This document shows, piece by piece, positions 1-11,364 of a stretch of DNA of 64,000 bases. Source of the stretch: Gloeopeniophorella convolvens (Eukaryota; Basidiomycota; Agaricomycetes; Russulales); NCBI GenBank assembly GCA_022496205.1, contig WTXD01000047.1:62001-126000 (forward strand), written 5' to 3'. Each line of letters starts with the position of its first letter. Positions within the stretch are counted from its first letter, which is position 1. Both the position numbers and the translations under genes were made by a program. The notes beneath the pieces are model-generated. The model was not told where the DNA came from, ran no database searches, and saw nothing but the letters and a program-made list of their open reading frames with translations.

Positions 1-585
1 CGCCGCCACCGCCGCGCACTGCAGGCTGTCGAAGCGCTCGACGGGATGAATAAGAAGTTTGCGAGCCCGTACATGATCTACTTCCCCGTCCTCTCGCGCG
101 ACGGCATGCCGTTCCCCGTGAACCGCACCGTGCGCGATATCCAAGAGGAGCTGAACAAGGGCCGCGGCCCGGGCGCGCTGGGGCGCGGCGCGGAGGGCGA
201 GCAGACGCTCTGGCGCGGGAACCTCGTCGCGGCCAAGTTCGCGGACGACCGCTTCACGCAGATGACCGACGCGAGCATGGCGGACTTCCCCATCGTGAAG
301 AACTACCTCGGCACGCACCCGTCGCCGCTCAGGGTAAGCGCGCCCCCGCTGCATGGGTCGCGCGGCGCGCCTCCGTCGATCTCTTTCGCTGAGCCCGTCG
401 CTAGCAGCAGCACGCAGGCGTATGAATTCGCGCGCGCGCCGCTGCAGCCCGTCGGTGTCTCGGTGTCCCCGATGGCCGTTCCGGTTGCGGTTCCTGTGCC
501 TGTCTCAGTTCCGCCCGCGCTGGAGCCCCCAGAGGTGCACGGCGCGGAGCAGCAGGCGCAGGCGCATGAGCCCATGGATTTGTGA
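1..585 (+). CDS. 3' end of an unrecognised protein gene (5' end outside window)
   Basis: The reading frame is open from the first base of the window to a TGA at 583-585, so this is the C-terminal part of a gene that begins to the left. The first ~110 residues look like a folded domain, with mixed charged and hydrophobic segments including KFASPYMIYFPVLSRDG and WRGNLVAAKF. From about base 334 the sequence becomes Pro/Val/Ala-rich and low in complexity. A GTAAGC at 334 could be a splice donor with acceptors near 404-410, but every such splice leads to an early TGA, so the unspliced frame is preferred. No family is recognised. The end of the protein is therefore less certain than the domain. Confidence 0.5.
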   Translation, partial: RRHRRALQAVEALDGMNKKFASPYMIYFPVLSRDGMPFPVNRTVRDIQEELNKGRGPGALGRGAEGEQTLWRGNLVAAKFADDRFTQMTDASMADFPIVKNYLGTHPSPLRVSAPPLHGSRGAPPSISFAEPVASSSTQAYEFARAPLQPVGVSVSPMAVPVAVPVPVSVPPALEPPEVHGAEQQAQAHEPMDL

Positions 586-906
586 GCGCCGCCGCCCACC
601 ACAACGTCCGCCGGGAGGACGATGACGCTGTCCGCACCATGACCCATATTGTACATACGTCTATCCTTATCCCGGTTCTCCCCGCGCGCACATATATACC
701 ATAGTATTGCCTTTCCTGGACGCTCCCTACCATCTGTACGTATACCACTTTCCCTGGACGCTGCTCGCCCACGACCGTGACGCCGGGTCAAAAGTACCAT
801 CTCTCCTTAATGCGCTCGCGCCGGATGTATTTACACATCAGTACCGTCGCGTCCTCCACATACGATAAGTAGGATACGATATACGGATGAGATATATTTA
901 TCAGTC
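586..906. other. Convergent intergenic spacer
   Basis: This AT-richer stretch separates the end of the first gene from the 3' end of the b5-like gene on the other strand. It should hold both 3' UTRs. No further gene is supported here. Confidence 0.5.
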
Positions 907-2100
907 TCAGAGCTCCCCGTGCGCCGTGCCGGCCTCCTTATCCTTATCCTTCTCCTTCTCTTGCGCCGGTGCGGGCGCAGGGCCCGCGGCCCAGCGCGCC
1001 TCCTGCGCGACCTGCTTCTTCGGGTCGCAGTGCACGGGCAGCGGGCTGGCCGGGTCGATCGGCGGGTGGTTCACGCGCCCGATCTTGTGGTACGCCTTGT
1101 GGTCCGCAAAGAACGTTTTCCAGTGCTCGACGCCCTAGCGCGCGCGTCAGTCAAGAAAAAAAGGCGCGAATGTAGGGCGCGTAGGGACGCACGCGGCGCT
1201 CGCCCTCGGAGAGACCGCGCAGGTCATGTGTGCGGTGATCCTTGAAGCAGCCCGTGCCGAACGCGCGCGCCGCGTCGACGCCCGACCTGCCGTGCATCAG
1301 ACCGTCGTGTACGAACGCAAGAGAAGAGACAGTGACGCACATGAGCGCGTACGACCCGCCGGGCCCGTACACGCGTCGGTTGCTCGACACGTCGTACACG
1401 TCGCCGTCGATCTGTCGCGCCCGTCCATCAGCGCGCTCCAACAACAGAAACGGCGCGACGCACCGCAAGGTAAATCGGTTTGGTCGGGTCGGACCCATCG
1501 AACGCACTCAGCCCATGTTCCGAAAACAGCCTCTGCTGCACCTGCACACGCCGCGCCCGCTCTCATCAGCACGCGGCCCTCCACACACAAATCCGCAACG
1601 CCAGCCCACGCACCGGCCAGTACGTCCGCAGGTTTGACCACTTGCCCTCGTACCCCCACAGCCAGTCGCCCGCGACGAACTTGCTCGCGAGGAGCACGAC
1701 GACGACGAGCATGGCGAGGAAGCGCAGCAGGCCGAGCAGGCCAATCTCGCGCTGCGCGGTCGGGTCGGGCTCGGCGCGTGGCGCGGGCTCGCCGCGCGCG
1801 AGCTTGGCGCGGCGCTCGTCGTCGCGCGCGCGCCACTCGGCGTGCAGGCGCTCTTGCTCGTCTCGGTAGTTCTTGTAGCTGCGTACGCGGGGGCATCAGA
1901 ACACGGCGGCGAGACCACAGCGCACGGCTCAGGACCGAGCGACAAGAACGAAGCGAGAGAGCAGAGACGCACGCGAGGAACGGCTGGTTCGCGCGCTTGG
2001 TGGAGACCATACGGTCCGGGATGGCGGGGTCTGCGACCTTGGGCCCGTCGTCCTTGAAGTTGGGGTCGGGCTTGCCCTCGATGTTCCCTATCCACGACAT
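907..2100 (-). CDS. Membrane-anchored cytochrome b5-like heme/steroid-binding protein (MAPR family)
   Basis: Model: complement(join(907..1134,1193..1286,1341..1411,1464..1541,1614..1878,1973..2100)), 287 aa. Residues ~42-85 are charged and helical. One transmembrane helix lies at ~89-110 (GLLGLLRFLAMLVVVVLLAS). It is followed by a cytochrome b5-like domain from ~135 with the MAPR signatures IYLA-IDGDVYDVS and VYGPGGSY, where PGRMC1/Dap1 proteins carry their heme-ligand tyrosines, and then GVDAARAFGTGCF. The C-terminus is a Lys/Glu/Ala-rich tail. The family binds heme and supports P450 enzymes and sterol metabolism at the ER. Here that is inferred from homology, and it fits a genome region with three P450s. 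All five introns are GTGCG-type, short and in frame. Confidence 0.88.
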
Positions 2101-3100
2101 GCCTGTATTGCCTCTGAGATGGGCGTCTGAGAGGAGAAGATGGAGAAAGGAACGTCCGCGCGGGTCTCAGGGACGCTCTGGTGCAGGGCCTTACGTGGCG
2201 GCGACGCCGCGCCACGTGCTCCATCGTGTCCTACTTATCTCGCCCTCTCCGTGCCTGCCAATCGCCCTCTGCGTTTTACTGCTATCGCTCCCAGGCACAG
2301 TCGCACCCACTCACACGCGCTGCCAAAGTACAAGTAAAATGGAGCATTGTTCATTAGGTGAATAGGCCGTCGCCCGCCCACTGGCGAGGCTAACGACGGG
2401 TGGATAAGCTACTAAGGTACGGGCGTACGAGTACGAGTGGTAGATGGTACACAGACAGGAAACACGCGCGGTAAAAGAGTCGGGATACGAGCGACGCGAG
2501 AGGCGTACTTTGTTCAGTTCGTTCTGGTTGCTTGGTTCACAGACGAGGCGGGGAGTGCCCGACTCGACACCGTGAAGGGAAAAAATGAAGGGAGACGGAG
2601 ACAATAAGAGGACAGGAAGACAAAGTAAAGGAGGCGCGCAGGGCGCATGAGTAATAGTACTGATACCGAGCAAACGGAAGAACAAAAAAAAAGATAATAC
2701 GTGTAAAGTGATATGGTGCAGACGAGATGGGTTGGATATCACGACGGCAGGCATGTGATGAGAAGGGCGAGCGGGGAAACCAAATGAACAAAAACAATAA
2801 TAAGAGCGGTATGTAAAGGCCAGCCCCCGGATGCGGTGCAAGCACACGACGAGCCAGCGAGGGAGGGGAGGGAGGAGGGGAGAAGGGGTAAGGCGCATCC
2901 GGCCAGGCGAGAGCTTGCGTACGTGCATAGGTGCGGTGAGTGATTGCAGTTGCGGAAGGGTTCCGTTGGTCTGAAACGAGAAATGCGACGTTGTGACGGT
3001 GAGAGAGGGATGAATGCAGAAGATGCGAGAGGCAGAGGCAGAGGCGACGAAGAGACAAGACAGCCAGGGAAACCAAGAAAACACGGGCGAGCCATGTAGC
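2101..3100. other. Intergenic region between two minus-strand genes
   Basis: About 1 kb holding the promoter of the b5-like gene (adjacent to 2100) and the 3' UTR of the RGS gene (adjacent to 3101). The bottom strand is pyrimidine-rich between 2700 and 3000. A 275-codon open frame covers much of it on the minus strand, but it is low in complexity and has no family features, so it is not called. Confidence 0.5.
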
Positions 3101-5327
3101 TCACGAGATGTCATTCCAGCCGCGCCGTCCGCCTTCACGGTCTCCGCCCGCCGTCCTTGGCCGCGCCTCGTGCCCGAGGTTCACCGCAGCGCCTTTCTGC
3201 GACACGGTCACGTACGCGCCGCCGACTTCCTCCTGGTCTTGGGTCAGCCCCGGGGGGACTGTGGGGCCCGAGCTACTCAGGTACTGCACGTCATTGTCCA
3301 AAAAGTCCAAGTCGTCATTCTGGCTGCGAAGCGCCATGAACCGCGGTGTCTTGGTGAACTGCGATGACTGTCAACACATGCATACAGGAGGTCTAGAAAG
3401 AACAGAACGCACCTTGGGCACCGAGTCAGTCGCCATCAACCGGAAGACGTGCGTTTGTATGCGCTCATACAAGCGGATCATCGTCTGCAACTGGGTCGCA
3501 TTGAACGAGCCCAGCTGGTCAGCCTCGAGGCGGCCCTGGAACGGTGTACCTGTCAAAGCCTGCATAACTTCGCTCAGGTAAGCCGACAGCTCGTTGCGCA
3601 GGCCGTGGTCGATGTTCAGCTCGCATGGGCTGCTGGGCGCGAGGTACGTCTGGTAGATGAGAGTCGCCTGCGTGATGAGGGTTCCGTGGTGCTGCTCCAT
3701 CGCCTGCTGGCCTGGGGTGTTCGCCTTGGGGTTGCCCGGGATCGGCATTGGCCGCTGGAACGCCGCACTACTCGCGCTCGAGGTGATGTTGAACTTTTTC
3801 TTGAAGTCCTCAACCTCGAGGTAGAACGCGAGGTTCTCCTCACAAAAGTTGTCGCGGAGGAAGTCACGGAAGAGCTGACGCAGTGTCGGGTTCTCAATGA
3901 TGAACTGCAGCCTTTCGGTGTTGCTCTCCTTTGTGCGCTTGTCCACTGCATGCTCGCTGTGATACGACGCATTCATCTTCTCAGCCAACGAGATTCTGCG
4001 ATGTATCTTGGCATCGCTAGGTGAAACGGCCTTGAGAGTCTCCTTCTCGAGCGAGGAGCGCTCCGTGGTAAGGTTCGCGGACGAGCTGTTCGGCGAGTCA
4101 CGCAGGCCACCGGTCCGGGACAGGTCCCAACGGGCGGTTCTTACACCCTCGTCCGTAATCCTGTAAATCGCTTTGGCTGTGCATCGGAATTCGCCAGTTT
4201 GCTGAAGAATGATGAGATGATCGTCAGAAGTCCGTTCCGCCACACAAGAATGGCTGATGAGAGGCAACGTACGCTAACGGGAGAGTTGCCACCTGGTGCT
4301 GACCCACGGACGGTGAAGATGATGGCAGAATCATTGTTCTTGCGCTTGTCGCTAACGAGAGCGATGAGACCGAAGCGGACGAATTGAGCGGCCATCTCGG
4401 CAGCTTCTTCTCGGCCCACGACGGAGGTAAAGTCGCAGAGCCACTCGAGAGCCGCGAGGGCGTAGAAGCAATTGCGGAAAGGGTTCTTGCCAGACGCGGA
4501 GGTCTTGCCTTCAGGGTTGTCCTGGAGCTGAATACCCTTTGAGCGTTCGTGGTACATGGCGGTCGCATCCTGGGGTTGGTTGGTCTGGGAAAGGTAGTTG
4601 GCCTGGCGGCCGACAAAGCGGCGGAAGAGGGCGGTAATGACGGATTGAGAAACGATAATCTCGTCGTCGACCGAGCGACGCTCGAGATGAAGGAGCTTCA
4701 TGCATATAGGCTGGGACATGAAGACGTGGGAGAGATGGTCGCCATTGATGCCATTGCGGCTGATGAAGCGTTCAAGGACGTGGAGGCCCTTTGGAGTGAG
4801 CACGTAGACGCCGCGGTCCTTGAACAGGTTGGAGGAAGGATCTGCGGCATTTTCAATGAGGCGGGCGTCCATGAAGTGCTGCGACATCGCTTTTGCCATA
4901 TCGCGGGTCATCGAGAAGGTCGTCGTCGTTGTCGTCGTGATCACTCGTGAGGGTTCTCTAGGGTCCGGCCCGCGGTTGGACTGGGAAAACTTGAGCGAGG
5001 CAAGGTTCGCGGCGGCTTCATCGCTAGGGAGGGGGGAAGAGGGTGAGCAGGGGTGGACGGAAGAGACGAGGGGAGGGTGGGACGACGAACGTGGAAAAAG
5101 AATTTGGGAAAGAGCGGAAAAACTGCTTATGTGTTGTGAGCTGAAGAGAAACGACGAGGGTGGCGAAAAGGTCGAGGGTGTCCTAGAAGGGAGAGAAAAA
5201 ATGTGAGCGGGCGAGGAGGGGTTGGAGGGGGGCGATGAAGGGGTACTTTTAGGAAAGGGCGGCCGCGCTTCGTCGTCTTCATCATATGTGACGATGAGGC
5301 CTGGGGAGACTCAGCCTGAGCTTGCAT
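3101..5327 (-). CDS. flbA: FlbA/Sst2-type regulator of G-protein signalling (DEP-DEP-RGS)
   Basis: Model: complement(join(3101..3358,3413..4201,4273..5023,5091..5182,5247..5327)), 656 aa, close to the usual size of fungal FlbA-type proteins. The N-terminus (HMMKTTKRGRPF, then a DTLDLFATLVVSL helix) is typical of the family. Two DEP-like regions lie at ~85-170 and ~240-330; the second contains CTAKAIYRITDEG. The RGS domain runs from ~404 (NPTLRQLFRDFLRDNFCEENLAFYLEVEDF) to ~565, with an insertion after its first helices. RGS proteins speed GTP hydrolysis by G-alpha subunits, and DEP domains tether them to membranes or GPCR tails. In mushrooms this class (Thn1 in Schizophyllum) controls aerial growth and pheromone signalling. 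Specific roles here are inferred. Confidence 0.93.
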
Positions 5328-8300
5328 AGTTGCGGGCGAGGTGGTGGTGGCGGGAGGAGAGAGGGAGAGAGGAAGGAGGAGTGGGCGGGAAGAAGGGGAA
5401 GAGCGTTGATGAGATTGGCACTCGTTCGCGACCGTTCTTGTTGCTACTCAGCTCAGATCAAACCCTAACCCGACAACCGACCCGACACGGATCCCCTCTC
5501 TCTCCAGCCTCAGATCACGACAAATCTTCTCTTTCATCTCCGCAGCAATACCCGCCAGCCATGACCATTACATCCTATGTAACTTCCTATGTTCATTCCC
5601 ATCCCGCTCCCCCGCCTGCAATGGGAGAACAATGGCAGCCAGCGAGTTCCAGGCGGGACCCCGTGTGCCGCGGCCCCCGGGGACCGGGCATCGAGGCACA
5701 GCCCCCGGACGCCGAGCATCGCGCCCAGGTTCGCAAGACGTCCCCGCCGCGAGACTCTCCCAGGCCACCGAAGGCTTCCCCTGCGAAGACCTTCCCCTGC
5801 TTCTGCGTCCTCTTCTTTGCCCCGCCCCGACAACTCGTGAGCTTATCGCTCCCACCCTGCCTCCCACCATCACTCTCATGACTCAAACACGCGTACACAT
5901 CGTCTACCCGCCGCTCCAGCGCTCGGTCCTCTTCCGGCGTAATGTACCAGCAACGCTCGGCCCCGGCACGTCCGCACGTCCGATCGCGATTCAATTCGAT
6001 CACCGCCGCCTCCTGGCGCCTCCCGACCCCGACTGTCCCTTGAACCGCCCGGCCACTGCCCCTCCCCCGTCCCAGCTGCAGTTCCACAGCTCCTGCACTA
6101 CATGTGAGAGAGAAAACAAACTTGTGCGATTTTTTACTGTAGCTTGTCACTCCGAGGCACCGTCTGCCAACCGTTCTCGTCTACCATCACAACGATGTCA
6201 GCTGCCGGTCGGGCAGCCTGACGCTGCCTCGTGCGCAATTTATCTGCGCCTTGCGGATCTCGCATGCATTGTCCCAGCACGCGGGCCTGCCCCCTCCCAG
6301 CCACCCTCGCAACACACCCGCCCGCGCGAACCGAAACGAGTCGAAATACAGAAATAAGAACTTGGCAGCCCGCGCAGCCGCCTCGACAAAGGGAGCACAA
6401 CGCGCGGGCACCGTTGTGCCACGTACCGTCGAAGCATATTCATCGCGTCTCCGTGGCGTGCACCATTAACAACACATAAACATGCATGGCGCACGGACAT
6501 CGTGGCCCTGTGCCCCGCGCCGAGCAGCTACGCGAGCCACTAGTTCACGCATGCCCCGCCAAGACGATGATCCTTCCATCTCGACAATGCAATCGTGCCC
6601 TGCACAGCCGACCCTGCTCACGCGCCAAATCCAGGCAAGCGCCTGCCATATCCGGCGCGCGCCGGCGCAGCGCGCAGCTGCGCACCGTATAACGTAGCCT
6701 TGCAGGCGAGGATTCGACGTCTCGACCCTCGAGTTTCGCGTCGCTGCCACAGCTTCACTCTGCGGGCCTTGCCTTCTTTCCCGATCGCTCCCCTCGAGTC
6801 CGGGCGCATCGAGATCGGGCGCTGCAGGGGCTTCGTCAGGGCAACGCCGCCGTGGTCCGTGGCGATCGCAGCGTCTCCGTGCAGCCGACACTTTATCGAT
6901 GGCGCGTGATAAGCCGCTAGCCTGTGGCCACCGCCGCCGCGCACATAAAGTTCTGCCATGGCCCGCACGCACCTGTTGATGGTGGTGTGTGATCGCGCTG
7001 CCCTCGGGCGAGTTGATGCGTCGAGTGGGAGGTGTAGCACCACGCAAGCAAGTCTGAACAGTGGCTTTCACGAGCACACGCACACGCGCAGTTTACGTCC
7101 GCCTCTGCGACTCATATGCACGTATGCCTTACTCAAACACTCACCACAGCAACGACTTATGCGCGCGCAAGCGGTTTCCAAGCCTGCTAGCTTCGCGGCC
7201 CCGCGCGCCAATGTGCACGGGATGTCGTGGCCTGTCGCGGCACGCTGTCGACGTCAGACATCGACGCGCCATTCCATCAGCGCGCCATCAATAAATCGCC
7301 CGCCCCGCAGCCGGATCTGTAAGCACCATCGGCCTCGCTCGATCCTCAATTACTGCCAGCCAGACAGCGTGGCGTCCCCGCACGCGGCGCCGCGACGGTG
7401 CGTGAATGCGAAACGTCCGGCAGAGCCGGGCGGTGATCGTGACTGCGCTGCAGGTCTGTAGATGATCGCCGTGTCGTGCCAGCAGAGATCCTGTAACGTG
7501 GCGTTTGAGCGAGGCCCGTGCCAATTTATGCGCGCGGCCCGAGCCTGCTTGATGTGACGTCTCGAGGGTCGAATACAGTTTTTGTGTGCGTACGGGTCTG
7601 GAGGCGAGTCACACAATAGATTCTCAGGTCTGGTGCGTGCACAGCTGTGCGCAGTACTGTGTGCGGTCCGTACGTCCGGCGGTCGATCGCCCACGTCCGT
7701 GCACGCCTCTTTGCTCCTTTTCTTTCGTCCAGCGGTCAGACTGGTCAGGGTTTGCACGCCACGCATTGCTCCATTTTTTTTTTAAATTTCTCCGTCTGCG
7801 ACATGCTATGTAAGGACGACTAAGCACCTGCAGGGAAGTTTAATACCGTTGGCCCGGGCATCCACCCTGGCCGGGAATACCACTTTGCCTCTGTCAAGAG
7901 AAGAAAAAAAGGTGTAGTGGCAGGCAGCTGCCCGCCACAACAAAAAGCCTCCACTCCACTGCTCATCAACAAGCCCCACCCACGCACGTCGATCAGCGCC
8001 GCGCCTGTCGCACCAGTGCGCTGGCGGGGTCCATTCATGGTCGATCCGGACGTGCCCCGCGATCGGCGACAGACAGATAAAGTCTATCCCGCCAGATCGC
8101 GACTTGCGCGTATCTCTTTCTTCGGGTGGAGCGAGCTTGGAGCTCGACCCGGAGCCTTGTGTCCACGCCGTCGATCTGGGTGCTCGGGCTTCCTCAGCAA
8201 GATCTCGCAGCTCGGAGTCAGCTTCCTCCGAGACGGGACGGCGCGCCGGCCAGGTGCGTTCCGTTCCACAGGAGTCCCGCCATACGTGTGATGAGTCGTC

Positions 8301-11247
8301 GAGAACGCAATGTCGCGGTGGTTCGGCAACGTCTTCTGCGAGCGACAGCCTGAGTGCGCGAGAAGCATGAGCGTGCCTGCTGTACTCCTGCAGCCTGACA
8401 ACGGTCTTACCTGTCCCACACCCAGGGATAACCCTCACCCCGTCTCGTACCGCCCGAACCAGACAAAGCCAGAGGACGATGCCCGAAGCAAGTAAGCACG
8501 CCCGGCCAACTTGGAACCGAGGCGGCCCCAGCCCGGGCCCAGACCACCCGGGCCCTGGCAGCTGCAGGCAGCTGCAGCCCTCGGTCCGGTCAAGTTTATC
8601 TTGGCTCGGTCTCGGAGCGACACCAGTGACCAGCGCACGAAACGCGACGAGAACAAGAGAAGGCCCAGAGACGCGCGCACGTCTCCGAGACCGGCAGAAA
8701 CACGCGCCCCCCGCACACACGACCCGACCCGATGCCAGCCGCCATGGCGAGACCGCCAGTCGCGGAGTCGGATGCCAGTGGGCCAGCGTCGGGATGACGC
8801 ACCGGCGCCCTTGCCGGCACGTACGTCCCGTACCGGCGTCCGCGCCGGTAGCACCAGACGCGGATGCAAGTGGGCACCGTATGTACCGCGCAGCGGGGCC
8901 GCAGTGGATGCGGGTGTAACCCGCGGATGCTGCTTCGACACATACGGGCGGCCAACGTCCAACTGTGGCCAAACCAGGTGTTGGAGGCGATCGGCGCCGC
9001 GCGCCGCGTACCGAGTCGGGGCAGGTGGTGGGCCGGAAGCTCTGCGCAGGGGTCCGACCCGTGCGCGTGAATCTTCACCGGGGACGGGGAAGTACAGTAG
9101 ATGCTCTGGGGTCGCTGCGGGCGAGCTTGAGACCGTGGTAGCGCTGTGCTGAAACGGCTGCTCGTGCCGTGCCCCATGCCGCAGCGGACGAGCCTGTGTC
9201 AAGTGTCAACGCAGCGTTGCTGTAGGGGTCGGAGGCTGCGGAACACGCACGTGCGGCCAGTTCCTCCGAGCAAACACCAGTGCGTCTGGTAGCCTGCTGC
9301 ACTGACGCGATGCGGTGCAGCGTCCCCGTGGCGGTTGCGGGCCCGCTCAAACCTCCTGATCGCGAACAAACTTGTACGAGCCGCGCGCCGGTGCCTGGCG
9401 CAGCGCCCGCAGAAGCTCGCCCGGCTGGAAGCGCCAGGTCCCGAACAGCCTTGAGTCATGGTTACAACGTTCCCCGAGCGCGCGTGCGAGAAGCGTTCCG
9501 CTGCGGCGTCGTGGCGCCACGGTCTGGTCGAAGATGCTTTGATAGGCATTGATCAATGCATACGTTACTTACGTGAGCATACGCTTGAGAGCGTCGGTGG
9601 TCCCCGTAACAAACTGGCCAAGTGAAGACAGCCGTTCACATGTACAAGCTCGGCGGGGTCCGCGCGCTGGCGTGGTGTCGTGTTCGCCCCCACGCCTGTC
9701 ATGGACATATCGTATCACCTGCAGTTGAGCGCGTTTCACCATGACGGATAGATGAGTCGCTCGTGTGCTTGCTATTGTCTTTGTTCACTGCCAGCGCGTA
9801 AATACCTTCATGGTATCGTTCATACTTATCCTCGGAGACAAACGTTTGCGGTGGTGACCGCGGTCTCGTGAGTGTCCAGCTACAGGTCATTCCCGAAGAG
9901 CTCGGCGACTTGCTGCTTGCATATTGGTCTTTTCGACTCTCGCATCACCGTGACGGTCGCACGCTGCGCGCCTCTCCCGAACCACTCGACCACTCAACCA
10001 CGACTCGGCGGGCCCACAGGCGTGCCCAGACCCTCGCGAACCACCCAAAAAACGCAGCAGCTCTGCCTCCGCACGCCCACGCATGAAACGGGGTGGCAGT
10101 GAGCTATGCCTTCTCGCCGTCTCAGTCTCGCTTCGCGCGCTGCCTGCCGGCATCATTTTCGACCATGCCCCGTGTAGATCAGGGGCCGGGTTCGTCTTCG
10201 ACCTGAGAACTCACCCTCGAATGGCTTGATCGCCTTGGCTACGCGTGCGTCCCTTGGCTTAAGGTGTGCCCCTCGGAGCGAGGCGCTGGATGGGTGAAAC
10301 GTGCCCCGGGGCGCTCGAGCTTCGGTGACGGTTATTGCGTTGCGGTGCGTTGTGCTGGGCTACTTGTTTGCTGCTTGTGGGTGGTGCGTCTGGGCTGATG
10401 ATGCACGCGACTTGCCATGTGCTGCAGTGCGTGCTGGAAGGGTTGCGGTGAGCTCATAATTCGATGCTTCATCTTTTACTCATTGACAGGTCTGCAGGCG
10501 TGTCAGGACAGGGATCATGTCTGGCTTTGGTCATTCTCTCTGTTCAAGGACAGCTCTGTCCCTTTAACTGCGACGAGGGCGAACTGCCCTCATTTTCGCG
10601 CCTCGTTGGTTCACCTGAGGTATGGTCATTGGCGTGCGAGTATGGGAGTGCCGTCTGGGTCTAAGGTGCCTCGTGCGGCGGATAATCCCCTCACTGTATC
10701 GCATTACGTCTACACGACACCATCCTGCTGTCGTCCCTACGCACAAACCCGGGTAATGTCACGCTGTGGTGGTCTCTTTCGAAGCGGAGGCCACCGCGTT
10801 CGAGCTTCGATCTCCATAGCTCCATAGCTTCGACCTTCGCCCTGGCCCAGGCTGTGGCTATGGGAATCGCGTCCTTCTGTTAGACAACCGTGGCAACTGG
10901 CCGCTTTGTGGCGGTTCCTTCGTGTTGCGGTCTCTACTCCAGACCCAATGCAAGCGCATGGTTCCGGGCTTGACAGCTGCACCATCAACTTGATAGAATC
11001 AGTTACGTAGACTTTACAGTGGTTCTCTGATAGTTCGCATCGGTACAGGTGCTTTTTATTGGCGTCAGTGTTCCGGTTCGTCCGGGGCCATGCACGCTTC
11101 GCTCGACTTTATCTGCTTGATGCTGTTGGGGACTTTGATGTATGTACCTCTGACCATATGTTATTTATGTAGTGTGATGTCGAGCGGTGTATTTTCCAAG
11201 TTGTGGACTGCGGTGCGAAGGGTAACCCGAGGCCAGGGTTAAGAGTG
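5328..11247. other. Gene-poor interval of ~6 kb
   Basis: This stretch contains the 5' region of the RGS gene (CT-rich from ~5440 to 5560) and then some 5.5 kb with no supportable gene. Many open frames exist on both strands because the DNA is GC-rich. They overlap each other, are rich in Arg/Pro/Ala, and show no domain signature or consistent splice pattern. No transposon ends, long terminal repeats, tRNA or CRISPR-like array were seen. It may hold non-coding transcripts or decayed elements that cannot be recognised by eye. Confidence 0.5.
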
Positions 11248-11265
11248 TTCGGGAATGTTCTCGAA
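11248..11265 (+). promoter_or_regulatory. Perfect four-unit heat-shock element upstream of STI1
   Basis: The site reads TTC-gg-GAA-tg-TTC-tc-GAA: four alternating 5-bp units with no mismatch, the consensus for trimeric Hsf1. It lies 100 bp before the STI1 start codon. STI1 is a known Hsf1 target in other fungi, so heat-shock control is a strong inference. Confidence 0.85.
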
Positions 11266-11320
11266 AGAGCGTGGGCTGCAGAGAGCACGTCGGCGACCCA
11301 GATATAATCATAATCGCCAG

Positions 11321-11330
11321 AGAACGTTCT
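11321..11330 (+). promoter_or_regulatory. Second, two-unit heat-shock element near a TATA-like site
   Basis: AGAACGTTCT contains the inverted pair GAA-cg-TTC, about 35 bp from the STI1 ATG. A TATAAT sequence lies just upstream at ~11303. Alone it is weak; with the four-unit element it supports Hsf1 control. Confidence 0.5.
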
Positions 11331-11364
11331 CCCAGTTGTTCTCTCTGTCTTTCGAACACCATCC

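Noticed and set aside
2311..3138. 275-codon minus-strand open frame
   Set aside because: Low complexity, Ser/Pro/Leu-rich, overlaps the 3' end of the RGS gene and has no family signature. It is probably untranslated sequence.
5459..5472. Telomere-like CCCTAACCC
   Set aside because: A single copy inside a CT-rich upstream region; no array, so no interstitial telomere.
5632..6357. 241-codon plus-strand open frame upstream of the RGS gene
   Set aside because: Pro/Arg/Ser-rich without motifs. It lies in the 5' region of a divergent gene and is matched by overlapping frames on the other strand.
7806..8972. 388-codon minus-strand open frame with a P-loop look-alike (GCGTGKT)
   Set aside because: The flanking sequence has no helicase, kinase or GTPase motif, the composition is Arg/Ala/Pro-rich, and equally long frames overlap it on both strands. 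Chance in GC-rich DNA is more likely.
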